From Thiohalomonas denitrificans (GTDB taxonomy: Bacteria > Pseudomonadota > Gammaproteobacteria > Thiohalomonadales > Thiohalomonadaceae), in the NCBI GenBank assembly GCA_020725115.1, contig DYFR01000021.1, forward strand, positions 1 through 64,000: a stretch of 64,000 bases of DNA. Reading direction: 5' to 3'. Below the pieces are notes generated by a model, which was given only the letters and a program-made list of their open reading frames with translations, was not told where the DNA came from and did no database searches. The position numbers and the translations under genes are program-made. Each line of letters begins with the position of its first letter. Position 1 is the first letter of the stretch. Of this stretch, positions 1 to 7,839 are shown one piece after another.

Positions 1-155
1 GGGGCTAGGGGCTAGGGGCTAGGGGCTAGGGGCTAGGGGCTAGGGGCTAGGGGCCGAATTATAACGGTTCTATCGTTCCCACGCCGTGCATTAAGAGTGA
101 CAAATAACTGTGCGCGCCGCGCACTCATTCCCTAGTCCCTAGCCCCTAGTCCCTG
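1..155. repeat. Heptamer tandem array with inverted partner (locus A)
   Basis: Positions 1-53 are seven perfect copies of the 7-mer GGGGCTA plus a partial eighth; the array may continue left of the window. At 130-155 the complementary 7-mers (TAGTCCC and TAGCCCC variants) follow, so the two arms could pair across about 75 bases of unique sequence. The element lies just 3' of the cobC-like gene. No coding capacity is seen. The same layout recurs at 10564-10691, 23405-23490 and 45781-45894 with different heptamers. Confidence 0.9.
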
Positions 156-159
156 CCTT

Positions 160-771
160 TCACAGCCGTCCGTCGTGGAATACCAACTGAGGCAACGCCT
201 CGGCGCCGCTGCCGTCGATGCGGATGCGGCTGATGGCGGCATTGCCCACCTGGAGGCGGAACATCCTGTCCAGTGGCATCTCCAGCACCTCGCGGATGAT
301 CATGCGCATCATGCCGGCATGGCCCACCACCAGCACATGCCGTCCGGCATGACATTCCAGCAGTGCATTCCAGCCGGCGGTGATGCGTTCCCGGAATGCA
401 TGCAGGGTTTCGGCGCCGGGCGGCGTATGGTTGATCGGATCGCGCCAGAAACGCGCCAGACGCTCCGGGTCATCGGCCAGCAGCTCCGTTGCCGTCTTGC
501 CCTCCCAGGCACCGAAGCCGATCTCTCGCAGACGATCATCAAAGTACAGCGGCAGGCCGTGGCGCTCCGCCAGCTCCCCGGCAAAGGCGGAACAGCGGGC
601 AAGCGGGGAACTGACGATGGCGCTCCAGGGGCAGTGATCACCTACCGCCTCGCGCATCTGCCGCCAGCCTTTCTCGCTCAGCGGGTCGTCCAGCTGGCCG
701 CGGTACTTGCGGCCGCCCACCGGCTCGCCGTGGCGGATCAGATCAATGAGAGTGGTCGTGTATTCAGACAT
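160..771 (-). CDS. Histidine phosphatase family protein, probable alpha-ribazole phosphatase (CobC-like)
   Basis: This is a phosphoglycerate-mutase-fold phosphatase of about 203 residues. The catalytic signature LIRHGEP lies near the N-terminus, and the second active-site histidine is in VVGHAGMM near the C-terminus. In the cobalamin pathway CobC removes the phosphate from alpha-ribazole phosphate, and cobT and cobU lie on the same strand about 10 kb away, which supports this role; other small-molecule phosphatases of the family cannot be excluded. The ATG at 771 gives the usual family start but has a weak ribosome-binding site. An in-frame TTG at 807 preceded by AGGAGG would add 12 residues. 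Confidence 0.75.
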   Translation of the reverse strand: MSEYTTTLIDLIRHGEPVGGRKYRGQLDDPLSEKGWRQMREAVGDHCPWSAIVSSPLARCSAFAGELAERHGLPLYFDDRLREIGFGAWEGKTATELLADDPERLARFWRDPINHTPPGAETLHAFRERITAGWNALLECHAGRHVLVVGHAGMMRMIIREVLEMPLDRMFRLQVGNAAISRIRIDGSGAEALPQLVFHDGRL

Positions 772-860
772 GCGCCACACCGTACTGACCCGGTACGGGA
801 AACACAAGAGGCCTCCTGCCTGCGTCACGCCCGTACCGCGCAGTGTGTGAGGGTATTGCG

Positions 861-3800
861 TCAGTCGTCCGTCGCCGGCTCCAGTACGCCGCCGGTCAAC
901 AGACGGGTGAATTCCTCGGCATCGACCGGCCGGCTGAACAGGTAGCCCTGGGCGTAGTCACAACCCAGCTCCAGCAGCAACTGCCTTTGTCCTTCGGTCT
1001 CCACGCCCTCGGCTACTACCGTCATGCCGAGGTCGTGGGCCAGAGCTATGGTATTGCGCACAATGGTGACGCTATGTGCCACCTCCGGCAGCCCCATGAC
1101 GAAGGAGCGATCGATCTTGAGACGATCGGCGGTGATCTCCTGCAAGCGCCTCAGGCTGGAATGGCCGGTACCAAAATCATCGATGGACAGGCGCACGCCG
1201 CGCTGCCGCAGCCAGCGGATGGTGCGGCGGGCGCGGCGCGGCAGTGACATGGTGACGGTCTCGGTAATCTCCAGTTCCAGCGCACCCGGAGAGAGACCAT
1301 GCGCCATCATGGCGCCGCACAGGCCGCGCAGCAGGCCGCGGCCGAACAATTGGCGGGGCGACAGGTTCACCGCCAATACGAAATCGGGCGCCAGGACGCG
1401 CCACTGCGCCGCCATCCTGCAGGCTTCGGCGTTGATCCAGGCGCCGATGGGTATGATCTGTCCGGTCTCCTCGGCGATGGGAATCAACAGGTCCAGCGCA
1501 ATGACGCGTCCCCCATCACTCCAGCGCAGCAAGACCTCGCCGCCGACGACACGACCGCCGGCCAGTTCCACCACCGGCTGCACCACCAGCCGCAAATCAT
1601 TGCGTGCCAGCGCACCGCGCAACCGCGTTTCCAGCGCCAGCCGGTCCTGCAGAAGGCGTTCGTCGCCCGGCGTATAGACCGCGGTATCAACCCCTGTATT
1701 CTTGGCCTGGTACATCGCCTGATCGGCATGGCGCAACAGGGTATCGGCGTCGCCGCCATGCTCCGGCAGGCAACTGATGCCGATGCTGGCACCGATATAC
1801 AGTTCCCGGCCGTCGATCACGAATGGCGGCGCCAGCACCGCATGTGTCTTGTCCGCCACGCTCATGGCGGATGGGCACACCGCCGCGCTGTCGTCGTCAT
1901 CCGCCGTCGCGGCACAGATCACGATGAACTCGTCGCCGCCCTGGCGCGCCAGCAGATCGCCTTCACGCAGCACCCCGCGCAACCGTTGCGCCACCTCCAC
2001 CAACAGGAGGTCGCCGACGTGGTGACCGAGAGAGTCGTTGATCTGCTTGAACCGATCGAGGTCGAGAAACAGCACCGCCAGCGGGACATGGCGCCGATGC
2101 CCCTGAGCGATGAGCAGGCGCAGGTGCTGCAACATGAAACTGCGATTGGCCAGACCGGTGAGGCTGTCGTGATAGGCCAGATGCAGGATACGCTGCTCAT
2201 CCTTCTTGCGCTGGCTGATGTCGGTAAAGGCCACGACCGCGCCGGTGAGCATGCCGTTTTCGCGCAGCGGCGTGGAATGACATTCGACGGGAAAGCGGCT
2301 GCCGTCCCGGCGCGTGAATACTTCTTCACCCTGATAGACGATCCCGTCGCGGAATACGCCCAGCAGCGGACATTCTCTGCGCGGCAGCGGCGTGCCATCG
2401 GCGCGCCATTGATGGAAGGCATCGTGGGCGTTGCGGCCGAGCAGCTCCTCCTCGCGCCAGCCCAGCATTTGCTCCGCCGCCGGATTGAGGAAACGCAGCA
2501 CCCCCTCGCCGTCGACGCAATACAGGCCCTCGCCCAGCGCCGCGATGACCGTACGGTGATAGGCATGGGCGCGGTTCAGTTCGTCCGTGGCGTGCCGCTG
2601 TTCGGTCACGTCGCTGTAGATGCCGATGTAGCGCAGAACCGTCCCGGCGCCATCGCGCACTGCGGCGATGGACAGGCGCAGCAGCGCCAGCTCCCCGTCA
2701 CCGCGCCGGTTCCATATTTCTCCACTCCACTCGCCCCGCTCGCGCAGCGCCTGCCACATGGCGCGGTAAAAGGCGGCGTCGTGTTTGCCCGACTTGAACT
2801 GGCGCACGTTGCAATACATCAGCGTACGCCCCGGATATCCCAGCATGGCGCCCAGCGCAGGATTGACCGCCTGTATGGTGCCGTCGGCATCGGTGATCAG
2901 GATGCCGTCCAGGGCATGCTCGAACACGCTGTCCGACAGGCGCTGGTACTGCTCATGCTCCTGCCGCGTGTCCACCAGTTCATTGAAGGCGGCGGCCAAC
3001 AGCGCCATGTCACTGTCCCCCACCGCCTCGGCCCGCGCCGTGGCGGCGGGATCCTGCCGCAGGATCCGCACCGTTTGCACCAAACCGATCAGCGGCCGAC
3101 CGTAGGCACGCGACAGATAGAATCCGAACAACGCCAGCAACAGCAGCAAGCCCCCTCCCGCCACCAGCATTATGAGCCCGCGCGCCCAGGCCTTCAGCAG
3201 CTGCTCCTGTGCCTGGTGATCGATCCACGACAGCAACTGGCGCTCGATAGCCGCCAGGGCATTGAGCCGCGCCAGCGCCACCCCGTCGCCGCTCCGAAGC
3301 GCCGCGCCGGCAACGCCGTCCTGCCGGGCACAACGCCGCGCCGCCGGATCCCGCTCGCCGTGCTCAATGGTCGATACTGCGAATGCCAGTGCCGGCGGCA
3401 ATTCCTGCGCCAGCCGCTGTTTCAGCTGCTCGTCCAGGCGCACCGTCAGGCTGCACAGTTCGAGTACCATGTCGCTGTCCGCCGCCGCGATGGTGGAGGT
3501 GAGCAGCCAGGCAATATCCCGTTCCTGCGCTGCATAGTCCACACTGCGCAGCAGAGCCGGCCACGAGCGCAACGGACCGACCAGCCGTGCCGGGAGCGAC
3601 ATGCCGTCGGGCATGTGCGCCGCCCGCTCCAGCACTCCCGCCGTGAAGGCGCGATAGCCACGCCATGTCTCCAGGGAATCAATTGACGGGTCATCGACCA
3701 GGCGGCGCAGATGCTGCAGCGTCGATGCGACGCCGCCGTCGGTGCGTAGCGTGACGGCATAGGCCCCCGCCACCACCGGTCGACGGGATGCCGAGCCGGA

Positions 3801-4085
3801 CTCCACGTCCACGGCACGCAACAGCGCCGCATCCGTGGTATCGCGTCGCATGGCCAGAACGGCGCGCCCGGCGCTGCCCGGTACGTGCAGTCGCACGCTC
3901 GCAGCCTGCTCCTCGCGCAGCGCATGCAGCAAGTCCGAAACGAGGCGTAGACGCTCGGCCAGCATTCCGGCTTCGCGCACCCCATGCAGCCGCTCCGCCG
4001 CGTCCACCAGCGCCAGCGCGGCAGGCACGGCCAGAAGCGCAGCGACGATCAATGCGAACAGGAAGTAAAGTCTGATCAGTGGCAT
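861..4085 (-). CDS. Membrane PAS-PAS-GGDEF-EAL cyclic-di-GMP protein
   Basis: This 1074-residue inner-membrane signalling protein has a membrane segment at 4-27, a periplasmic sensing region of about 275 residues, a second membrane segment near 303-323, a HAMP-like linker, two PAS domains (about 385-497 and 505-625), GGDEF (635-800) and EAL (810-1065). The cyclase signature GGDEF is intact at 716-720, with an RxxD inhibitory site (REGD, 707-710) at the canonical five-residue spacing. The phosphodiesterase half keeps DDFGTG and AEGVET but begins EVLLRW instead of EALLRW. It could therefore make or degrade cyclic-di-GMP. The periplasmic ligand is not recognisable. The adjacent CZB gene lies upstream on the same strand. 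Confidence 0.93.
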   Translation of the reverse strand: MPLIRLYFLFALIVAALLAVPAALALVDAAERLHGVREAGMLAERLRLVSDLLHALREEQAASVRLHVPGSAGRAVLAMRRDTTDAALLRAVDVESGSASRRPVVAGAYAVTLRTDGGVASTLQHLRRLVDDPSIDSLETWRGYRAFTAGVLERAAHMPDGMSLPARLVGPLRSWPALLRSVDYAAQERDIAWLLTSTIAAADSDMVLELCSLTVRLDEQLKQRLAQELPPALAFAVSTIEHGERDPAARRCARQDGVAGAALRSGDGVALARLNALAAIERQLLSWIDHQAQEQLLKAWARGLIMLVAGGGLLLLLALFGFYLSRAYGRPLIGLVQTVRILRQDPAATARAEAVGDSDMALLAAAFNELVDTRQEHEQYQRLSDSVFEHALDGILITDADGTIQAVNPALGAMLGYPGRTLMYCNVRQFKSGKHDAAFYRAMWQALRERGEWSGEIWNRRGDGELALLRLSIAAVRDGAGTVLRYIGIYSDVTEQRHATDELNRAHAYHRTVIAALGEGLYCVDGEGVLRFLNPAAEQMLGWREEELLGRNAHDAFHQWRADGTPLPRRECPLLGVFRDGIVYQGEEVFTRRDGSRFPVECHSTPLRENGMLTGAVVAFTDISQRKKDEQRILHLAYHDSLTGLANRSFMLQHLRLLIAQGHRRHVPLAVLFLDLDRFKQINDSLGHHVGDLLLVEVAQRLRGVLREGDLLARQGGDEFIVICAATADDDDSAAVCPSAMSVADKTHAVLAPPFVIDGRELYIGASIGISCLPEHGGDADTLLRHADQAMYQAKNTGVDTAVYTPGDERLLQDRLALETRLRGALARNDLRLVVQPVVELAGGRVVGGEVLLRWSDGGRVIALDLLIPIAEETGQIIPIGAWINAEACRMAAQWRVLAPDFVLAVNLSPRQLFGRGLLRGLCGAMMAHGLSPGALELEITETVTMSLPRRARRTIRWLRQRGVRLSIDDFGTGHSSLRRLQEITADRLKIDRSFVMGLPEVAHSVTIVRNTIALAHDLGMTVVAEGVETEGQRQLLLELGCDYAQGYLFSRPVDAEEFTRLLTGGVLEPATDD

Positions 4086-4112
4086 GTATGCGCGCGTCCG
4101 TGCGAGGACGCC

Positions 4113-4586
4113 TCAAGCAGGACGTCTATCCTGCGCCGAGGCATAGAGACGTATCAGGGCCAGTTGTACCTCGCCTGATTTTTGACGCACAGCCTTGAGC
4201 GTCTTGTCGACGCTGACCTGCTCCTTGTTGTTCACTTCATTCAGCGCCGCACCCACGACGAGATGGAACTCGGCATGAACCTGCCGCAGTTCGGCATATT
4301 CCGCTACGCCGCCGAACTCATGCCGGCCGACACCGTGAATCCATTTGCCCAATGTGCACAAGTGGTCGACAGCGACCTCCGCCACTTCGTAACGGGCGGT
4401 GTCAGTACCCTTTAAGTGATTTTCCAGCCGCCGCGCCCAGGCAACGTGTGCATCCAGCGCCTCCTTCATGTTCAATCCGCGGAACTCCTCTTCACCCGCG
4501 GCAAACTGCAGCGGCTGGAGCGCAATGGTGTCGTTTACATTGCCGCCACCCTGCGTTACGTTCTTCAGCCATGAAAGTATGCCCAT
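4113..4586 (-). CDS. Stand-alone CZB (chemoreceptor zinc-binding) domain protein
   Basis: This soluble helical protein of 157 residues is essentially one CZB domain. Candidate zinc ligands are His47 (AHVAW), Cys77 in the family motif CTLGKW, and His104/His108 in HAEFH. Known CZB domains bind zinc through three His and one Cys and control chemoreceptors or diguanylate cyclases. Here the domain stands alone, 27 bases upstream of a GGDEF-EAL gene, suggesting a trans-acting sensor for cyclic-di-GMP signalling (inference). The start is set by AGGAGG seven bases before the ATG at 4586; an ATG five codons earlier lacks such a site. Confidence 0.87.
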   Translation of the reverse strand: MGILSWLKNVTQGGGNVNDTIALQPLQFAAGEEEFRGLNMKEALDAHVAWARRLENHLKGTDTARYEVAEVAVDHLCTLGKWIHGVGRHEFGGVAEYAELRQVHAEFHLVVGAALNEVNNKEQVSVDKTLKAVRQKSGEVQLALIRLYASAQDRRPA

Positions 4587-4644
4587 ACGTGCCTCCTGCA
4601 ACCATTTATTGATCTTTAAGTTCTGCCGATTCAGGAACCGGGAT

Positions 4645-5289
4645 TTAGATGGCGATCAGCCCCTGCTGGAATGCCAGGCGCACCAGCTGCGCCGGTGAAC
4701 GGATATCCAGCTTGTGCATGATGCGGGTGTGATGCACACCGGCGGTCTTGGGGCTGATGGAAAGGATGGCCGCGATATCATTGACCGAATGGCCCTCGGC
4801 CAGCAGGCGAAACACCTCGAATTCGCGCGGCGTCAGCACCGACAGAACCGAGGAGGACGCCGCCCCGCTGCCGCTGCCGAACAGGCGCCCGGCCAGGGCC
4901 GTGTCGAAATGTTTTTCGCCCGCGGCGACCCGACGCACGGCGGCGACGATCTCGCCCGGCGCCGCGCTTTTGGTGAGATAGCCCGCGACGCCCATCCCCA
5001 CCGCCTGGCTGAACAGGGCATCGCTGTCGGAAATACTGAGCATCATGATCTTTGCATCCGCATCCCGGCGCCGTATGCGACGCACGGCTTCCAGGCCGCC
5101 GATGCCGGGCATGCGCATGTCCATCAACACCATATCGGGACGATGGATATCGTACAGGCGGTAGGCCTCTTCCCCCGTGGCCGCCTCGGCCACGACGCCG
5201 ATGTCGTTGGTCTCCAACAGGCGACGCATGCCTATGCGCACCACGGGATGATCGTCCGCCACCAGGGCGGAAATACGCTTGCTGCTCAT
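4645..5289 (-). CDS. NarL/FixJ-type response regulator (first paralogue)
   Basis: It has an N-terminal receiver domain (acidic DD near residue 12, phospho-acceptor Asp in LMDMRMP near residue 54, conserved Lys in YLTKS) and a C-terminal LuxR-type helix-turn-helix opening with LTPREFEVFRLLAEG. It is a transcription regulator phosphorylated by a histidine kinase. It is a close paralogue of the regulator at 5546-6178; the DNA-binding halves are nearly identical through the recognition helix. The likely partner is the kinase at 6168-7493. The ATG at 5289 is preceded by GGAAAG; an adjacent GTG at 5292 is in the same frame. Its targets are unknown. Confidence 0.93.
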   Translation of the reverse strand: MSSKRISALVADDHPVVRIGMRRLLETNDIGVVAEAATGEEAYRLYDIHRPDMVLMDMRMPGIGGLEAVRRIRRRDADAKIMMLSISDSDALFSQAVGMGVAGYLTKSAAPGEIVAAVRRVAAGEKHFDTALAGRLFGSGSGAASSSVLSVLTPREFEVFRLLAEGHSVNDIAAILSISPKTAGVHHTRIMHKLDIRSPAQLVRLAFQQGLIAI

Positions 5290-5292
5290 CAC

Positions 5293-5545
5293 TTTCCATT
5301 GTCAATGAAGGATGCGGCAGCCACTGCCGCCTGCAATGCACGCAAGATGCCTTCTGACGGAAAGTAGTGGAATAGGCAAAAGGCGTATTTTCTGTTATGG
5401 AATTTGCCTAGTGCCCATTGACTTGAAACAAGTCAAAAAAAGCAGGCGCACTGTAAAGCGCAATCGCACCGCGCCGTGCGATGCGATTTATCAGAAATCG
5501 ATTACAACACCGGCCTCCGGCACCGCCGGTTCGCGTGCCGCCCCC
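5293..5545. other. Spacer between the two response regulators
   Basis: This stretch of 253 bases holds no supportable gene. It is less GC-rich than the flanking genes in its middle part (about 5385-5450) and should carry the promoter of the downstream regulator at 4645-5289, but no clear promoter pair was identified. Confidence 0.5.
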
Positions 5546-6178
5546 TCACGGCGTGATGATACCGTGACGCAACGCCAGCCGTACCAGCTGTACCGAGGTG
5601 GTCACTTCCAGCTTGTGCATGATGCGAGTGTGGTGCACCCCGGCGGTCTTGGGACTGATGCTGAGTATGCCGGCGATCTCGTTCACTGAATGACCCTCGG
5701 CCAGCAGCCGGAACACCTCGAACTCGCGCGGCGTCAACCGCTCCAGCAGGCCGCCCCGACCGCCGCCGAGGGCACGGCCGACCAGATCGGGATCGATGTA
5801 CATCTTTCCCTCCGCCACCGCGCGTACCGCGTCGATGAGGATCGACGGCGCCGACTGCTTGGTCAGGTAGCCCAGCACCCCCGCCTGCAGCGCGCGCGAC
5901 AGCATCGCCTCGTTGTCGTGCACGCTGAACACCAGGATGCGCGCCTCGGCATCGTGGGTCAGGATGCGCCGCGCGGTTTCCAGTCCGCCGATGCCCGGCA
6001 TGGAAAGATCGAGCACCACCACGTCCGGCGCCGTTTCCTTGTACAGGTGAACGGCCTCCTCGCCGTTGTCGACCTCCGCGACGACAACACCGGTATTGAC
6101 CTCCAGCAGGCGGCGGAACCCGGCGCGTACCACGGGATGGTCATCCACCAGCAACACCCTAATCGGATCATTTTTCAT
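5546..6178 (-). CDS. NarL/FixJ-type response regulator (second paralogue)
   Basis: This 210-residue two-domain regulator has a receiver domain with LLVDDHPVVRAG at the N-terminus, phospho-acceptor Asp in VVLDLSMPG and Lys in YLTKQ, then a LuxR-type helix-turn-helix (LTPREFEVFRLLAEG, SISPKTAGVHHTR). Its start overlaps the 3' end of the sensor-kinase gene by 11 bases, so the two are probably translationally coupled and form the cognate pair. GGAG lies seven bases upstream of the ATG. The DNA-binding domain is almost the same as that of the downstream paralogue, so both may bind the same sites. Confidence 0.94.
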   Translation of the reverse strand: MKNDPIRVLLVDDHPVVRAGFRRLLEVNTGVVVAEVDNGEEAVHLYKETAPDVVVLDLSMPGIGGLETARRILTHDAEARILVFSVHDNEAMLSRALQAGVLGYLTKQSAPSILIDAVRAVAEGKMYIDPDLVGRALGGGRGGLLERLTPREFEVFRLLAEGHSVNEIAGILSISPKTAGVHHTRIMHKLEVTTSVQLVRLALRHGIITP

Positions 6179-7493
6179 GCCGTATCTCCCGTTCCGTCAA
6201 CGGCAGCGAGACATGGATGGTCGTGCCCATGCCCGGTGCCGTGGTCAGATGAAATTCCCCGCTGGCCGCCAGGGCACGCTCGCGCATGCCGATCAGGCCA
6301 TAGCCGCCCTCGCCGGTACCATTGCCGATACCGTGGCCGTCATCGCGCACGTGCAGCTCCAGCCTGTGGTCACGCACGTGCAAGTCCAGCTCCACGCGGC
6401 TCGCGTCCGCGTGCCTGGCGATATTGGTCAGCGCCTCCTGGGCGATGCGGTAGGCGGCCAGCTCCAGGTCGTGCGACAAGGCCGGCAACGGCTCCAGCGC
6501 GGCCTCGACCGTCAGTTCGGGATGATGGCCGCGCCACTGGCGCAGCAGCTCGTTCAGCGCCTCCACCAGACCGAGATCGTCCAGCAGCGCCGGCCGCAGG
6601 CGGCGCATCATTTCGCGCACCACCCCATACACCTGACCCGCCACCGCATTGATCGAACCGGCGCATTCACTGATGGCCGGGCTGCGATTGCGGTTGATCT
6701 GCAATACGCATTCTGCCTCGGCACGGATGGCGGTGAGAGACTGGCCCAGTTCATCGTGCAGTTCGCGCGCCAGATTGGCGCGTTCCTCCTCCTGGATCGC
6801 CAGCGCCATGCGTGCCAAGTGGCGGTTTTCCTCCAGCAGCCGCGCGGTCTCCTGCTCGGCGTGTTTGCGCGCCGTGATGTCTTCGCCGATGGACTGGAAT
6901 TCGCGGATCGAGCCGTCGTCATCGAACAGGGCGCGATCCACCCAGCGCTCCCAGCGCTGCGTGCCGTCCCCCTGCGTCACCGGGTACTCCATCACCACCA
7001 CTGGTTGCGCGCGATACAGGGCTGCATCGTAGCGATCGGCACCGTGGTGAAACAGGGGAAAGCCACCCTCCTGCATCAACTCCTCGCGCGATACCTGGAA
7101 ATGCCGGCAATAGGCCTCATTGACGTAGCTGATGCGGCCGTCGGGATACCAGCGGCAGATCATCTCGGGAATGTCTTCCAGGATGGTGTGGTAGAAATGT
7201 TCGCGCCGCTGCAACACCTGCTCGGCGGCACGGCTCTGCGCCAGCGCCTCCCGCACCCGGTACAAGGCAGCCGCATCGCGCCGCTGTAAGCCACGCAGAC
7301 GCCACAGGCACCACGCCACCACCGCCGCGCTCAACAGCAGGCCGGCGCCCGCCGTCAGCAGCTCCGGCGGATCGAGGGGCGCGTCGCCGCTCAGCCAGCC
7401 GCCCACTCCTCCCCCAAAGGCAGCCGCCGCCACCAGCGCCGTCAGGCCGGGCCAGCGGTCGCGCCAGGCAGGGATGCGCTCGGTGTCCAGCAT
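6168..7493 (-). CDS. PAS-containing sensor histidine kinase, NarX/HisKA_3 family
   Basis: This 441-residue membrane kinase has hydrophobic segments near 18-35 and 44-63, one PAS domain (about 100-208), a HisKA_3 dimerisation domain with phospho-acceptor His246 in RELHDELGQ, and a HATPase_c domain ending with DDGHGIG and GYGLIGMRERA. It would autophosphorylate and pass phosphate to the overlapping regulator gene. The start at 7493 is chosen because AAGGAGG stands five bases upstream. The frame stays open a further 56 codons, but that stretch is repeat DNA and encodes a direct repeat. The PAS ligand is unknown. Confidence 0.93.
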   Translation of the reverse strand: MLDTERIPAWRDRWPGLTALVAAAAFGGGVGGWLSGDAPLDPPELLTAGAGLLLSAAVVAWCLWRLRGLQRRDAAALYRVREALAQSRAAEQVLQRREHFYHTILEDIPEMICRWYPDGRISYVNEAYCRHFQVSREELMQEGGFPLFHHGADRYDAALYRAQPVVVMEYPVTQGDGTQRWERWVDRALFDDDGSIREFQSIGEDITARKHAEQETARLLEENRHLARMALAIQEEERANLARELHDELGQSLTAIRAEAECVLQINRNRSPAISECAGSINAVAGQVYGVVREMMRRLRPALLDDLGLVEALNELLRQWRGHHPELTVEAALEPLPALSHDLELAAYRIAQEALTNIARHADASRVELDLHVRDHRLELHVRDDGHGIGNGTGEGGYGLIGMRERALAASGEFHLTTAPGMGTTIHVSLPLTEREIRHEK

Positions 7494-7518
7494 GGTTCCT
7501 CCTTGGCGGGGCCAGGGG

Positions 7519-7803
7519 CCAGGTATAGGGCGCCCCATGGGCGCCGTGCTTATGTCCATGGATGGACGGTATTTGGCGAGAGGCAGGACGCCGGTAGCCA
7601 AGATGTCCATGGATGGACGGTATTTCGGCGCGCTAAACAGGTGTTCCGAATTGGTATCCATCTCATCTTCGATGCGTCATAGGGCGGGCCGTGCCCGCCG
7701 CAGCACGGCGCCCATGGGACGCCCTATGCCTGGTTACGCATTCGGAACACTTATTTAGGAGGAAGCGCGCCGAAGCGGCGGGCACGGCCCGCCCTTCTAT
7801 GAG
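7519..7803. repeat. Nested inverted and direct repeats upstream of the sensor-kinase gene
   Basis: The 346-base spacer 7494-7839 holds no gene but several ordered repeats. A 32-base arm at 7519-7550 is repeated inverted at 7702-7733 with two mismatches. Between them a 23-base sequence containing the palindrome GTCCATGGATGGAC occurs twice, at 7552-7574 and 7603-7625. A second inverted pair (about 7677-7700 and 7774-7803) carries GGGCGGGCCGTGCCCGCC. A shorter pair (GTGTTCCGAAT near 7641 and its complement near 7741) sits inside. The arrangement looks like stacked non-autonomous repeat elements. Confidence 0.85.
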
Positions 7804-7839
7804 GCTGACGCAGGGTGCGCAATGCGCACCCTGCACCCC

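Noticed and set aside
1-53. Tandem array as a CRISPR
   Set aside because: The units are 7 bases with no spacers, and no cas gene is present in the window; the same holds for the arrays at 10564 and 23405.
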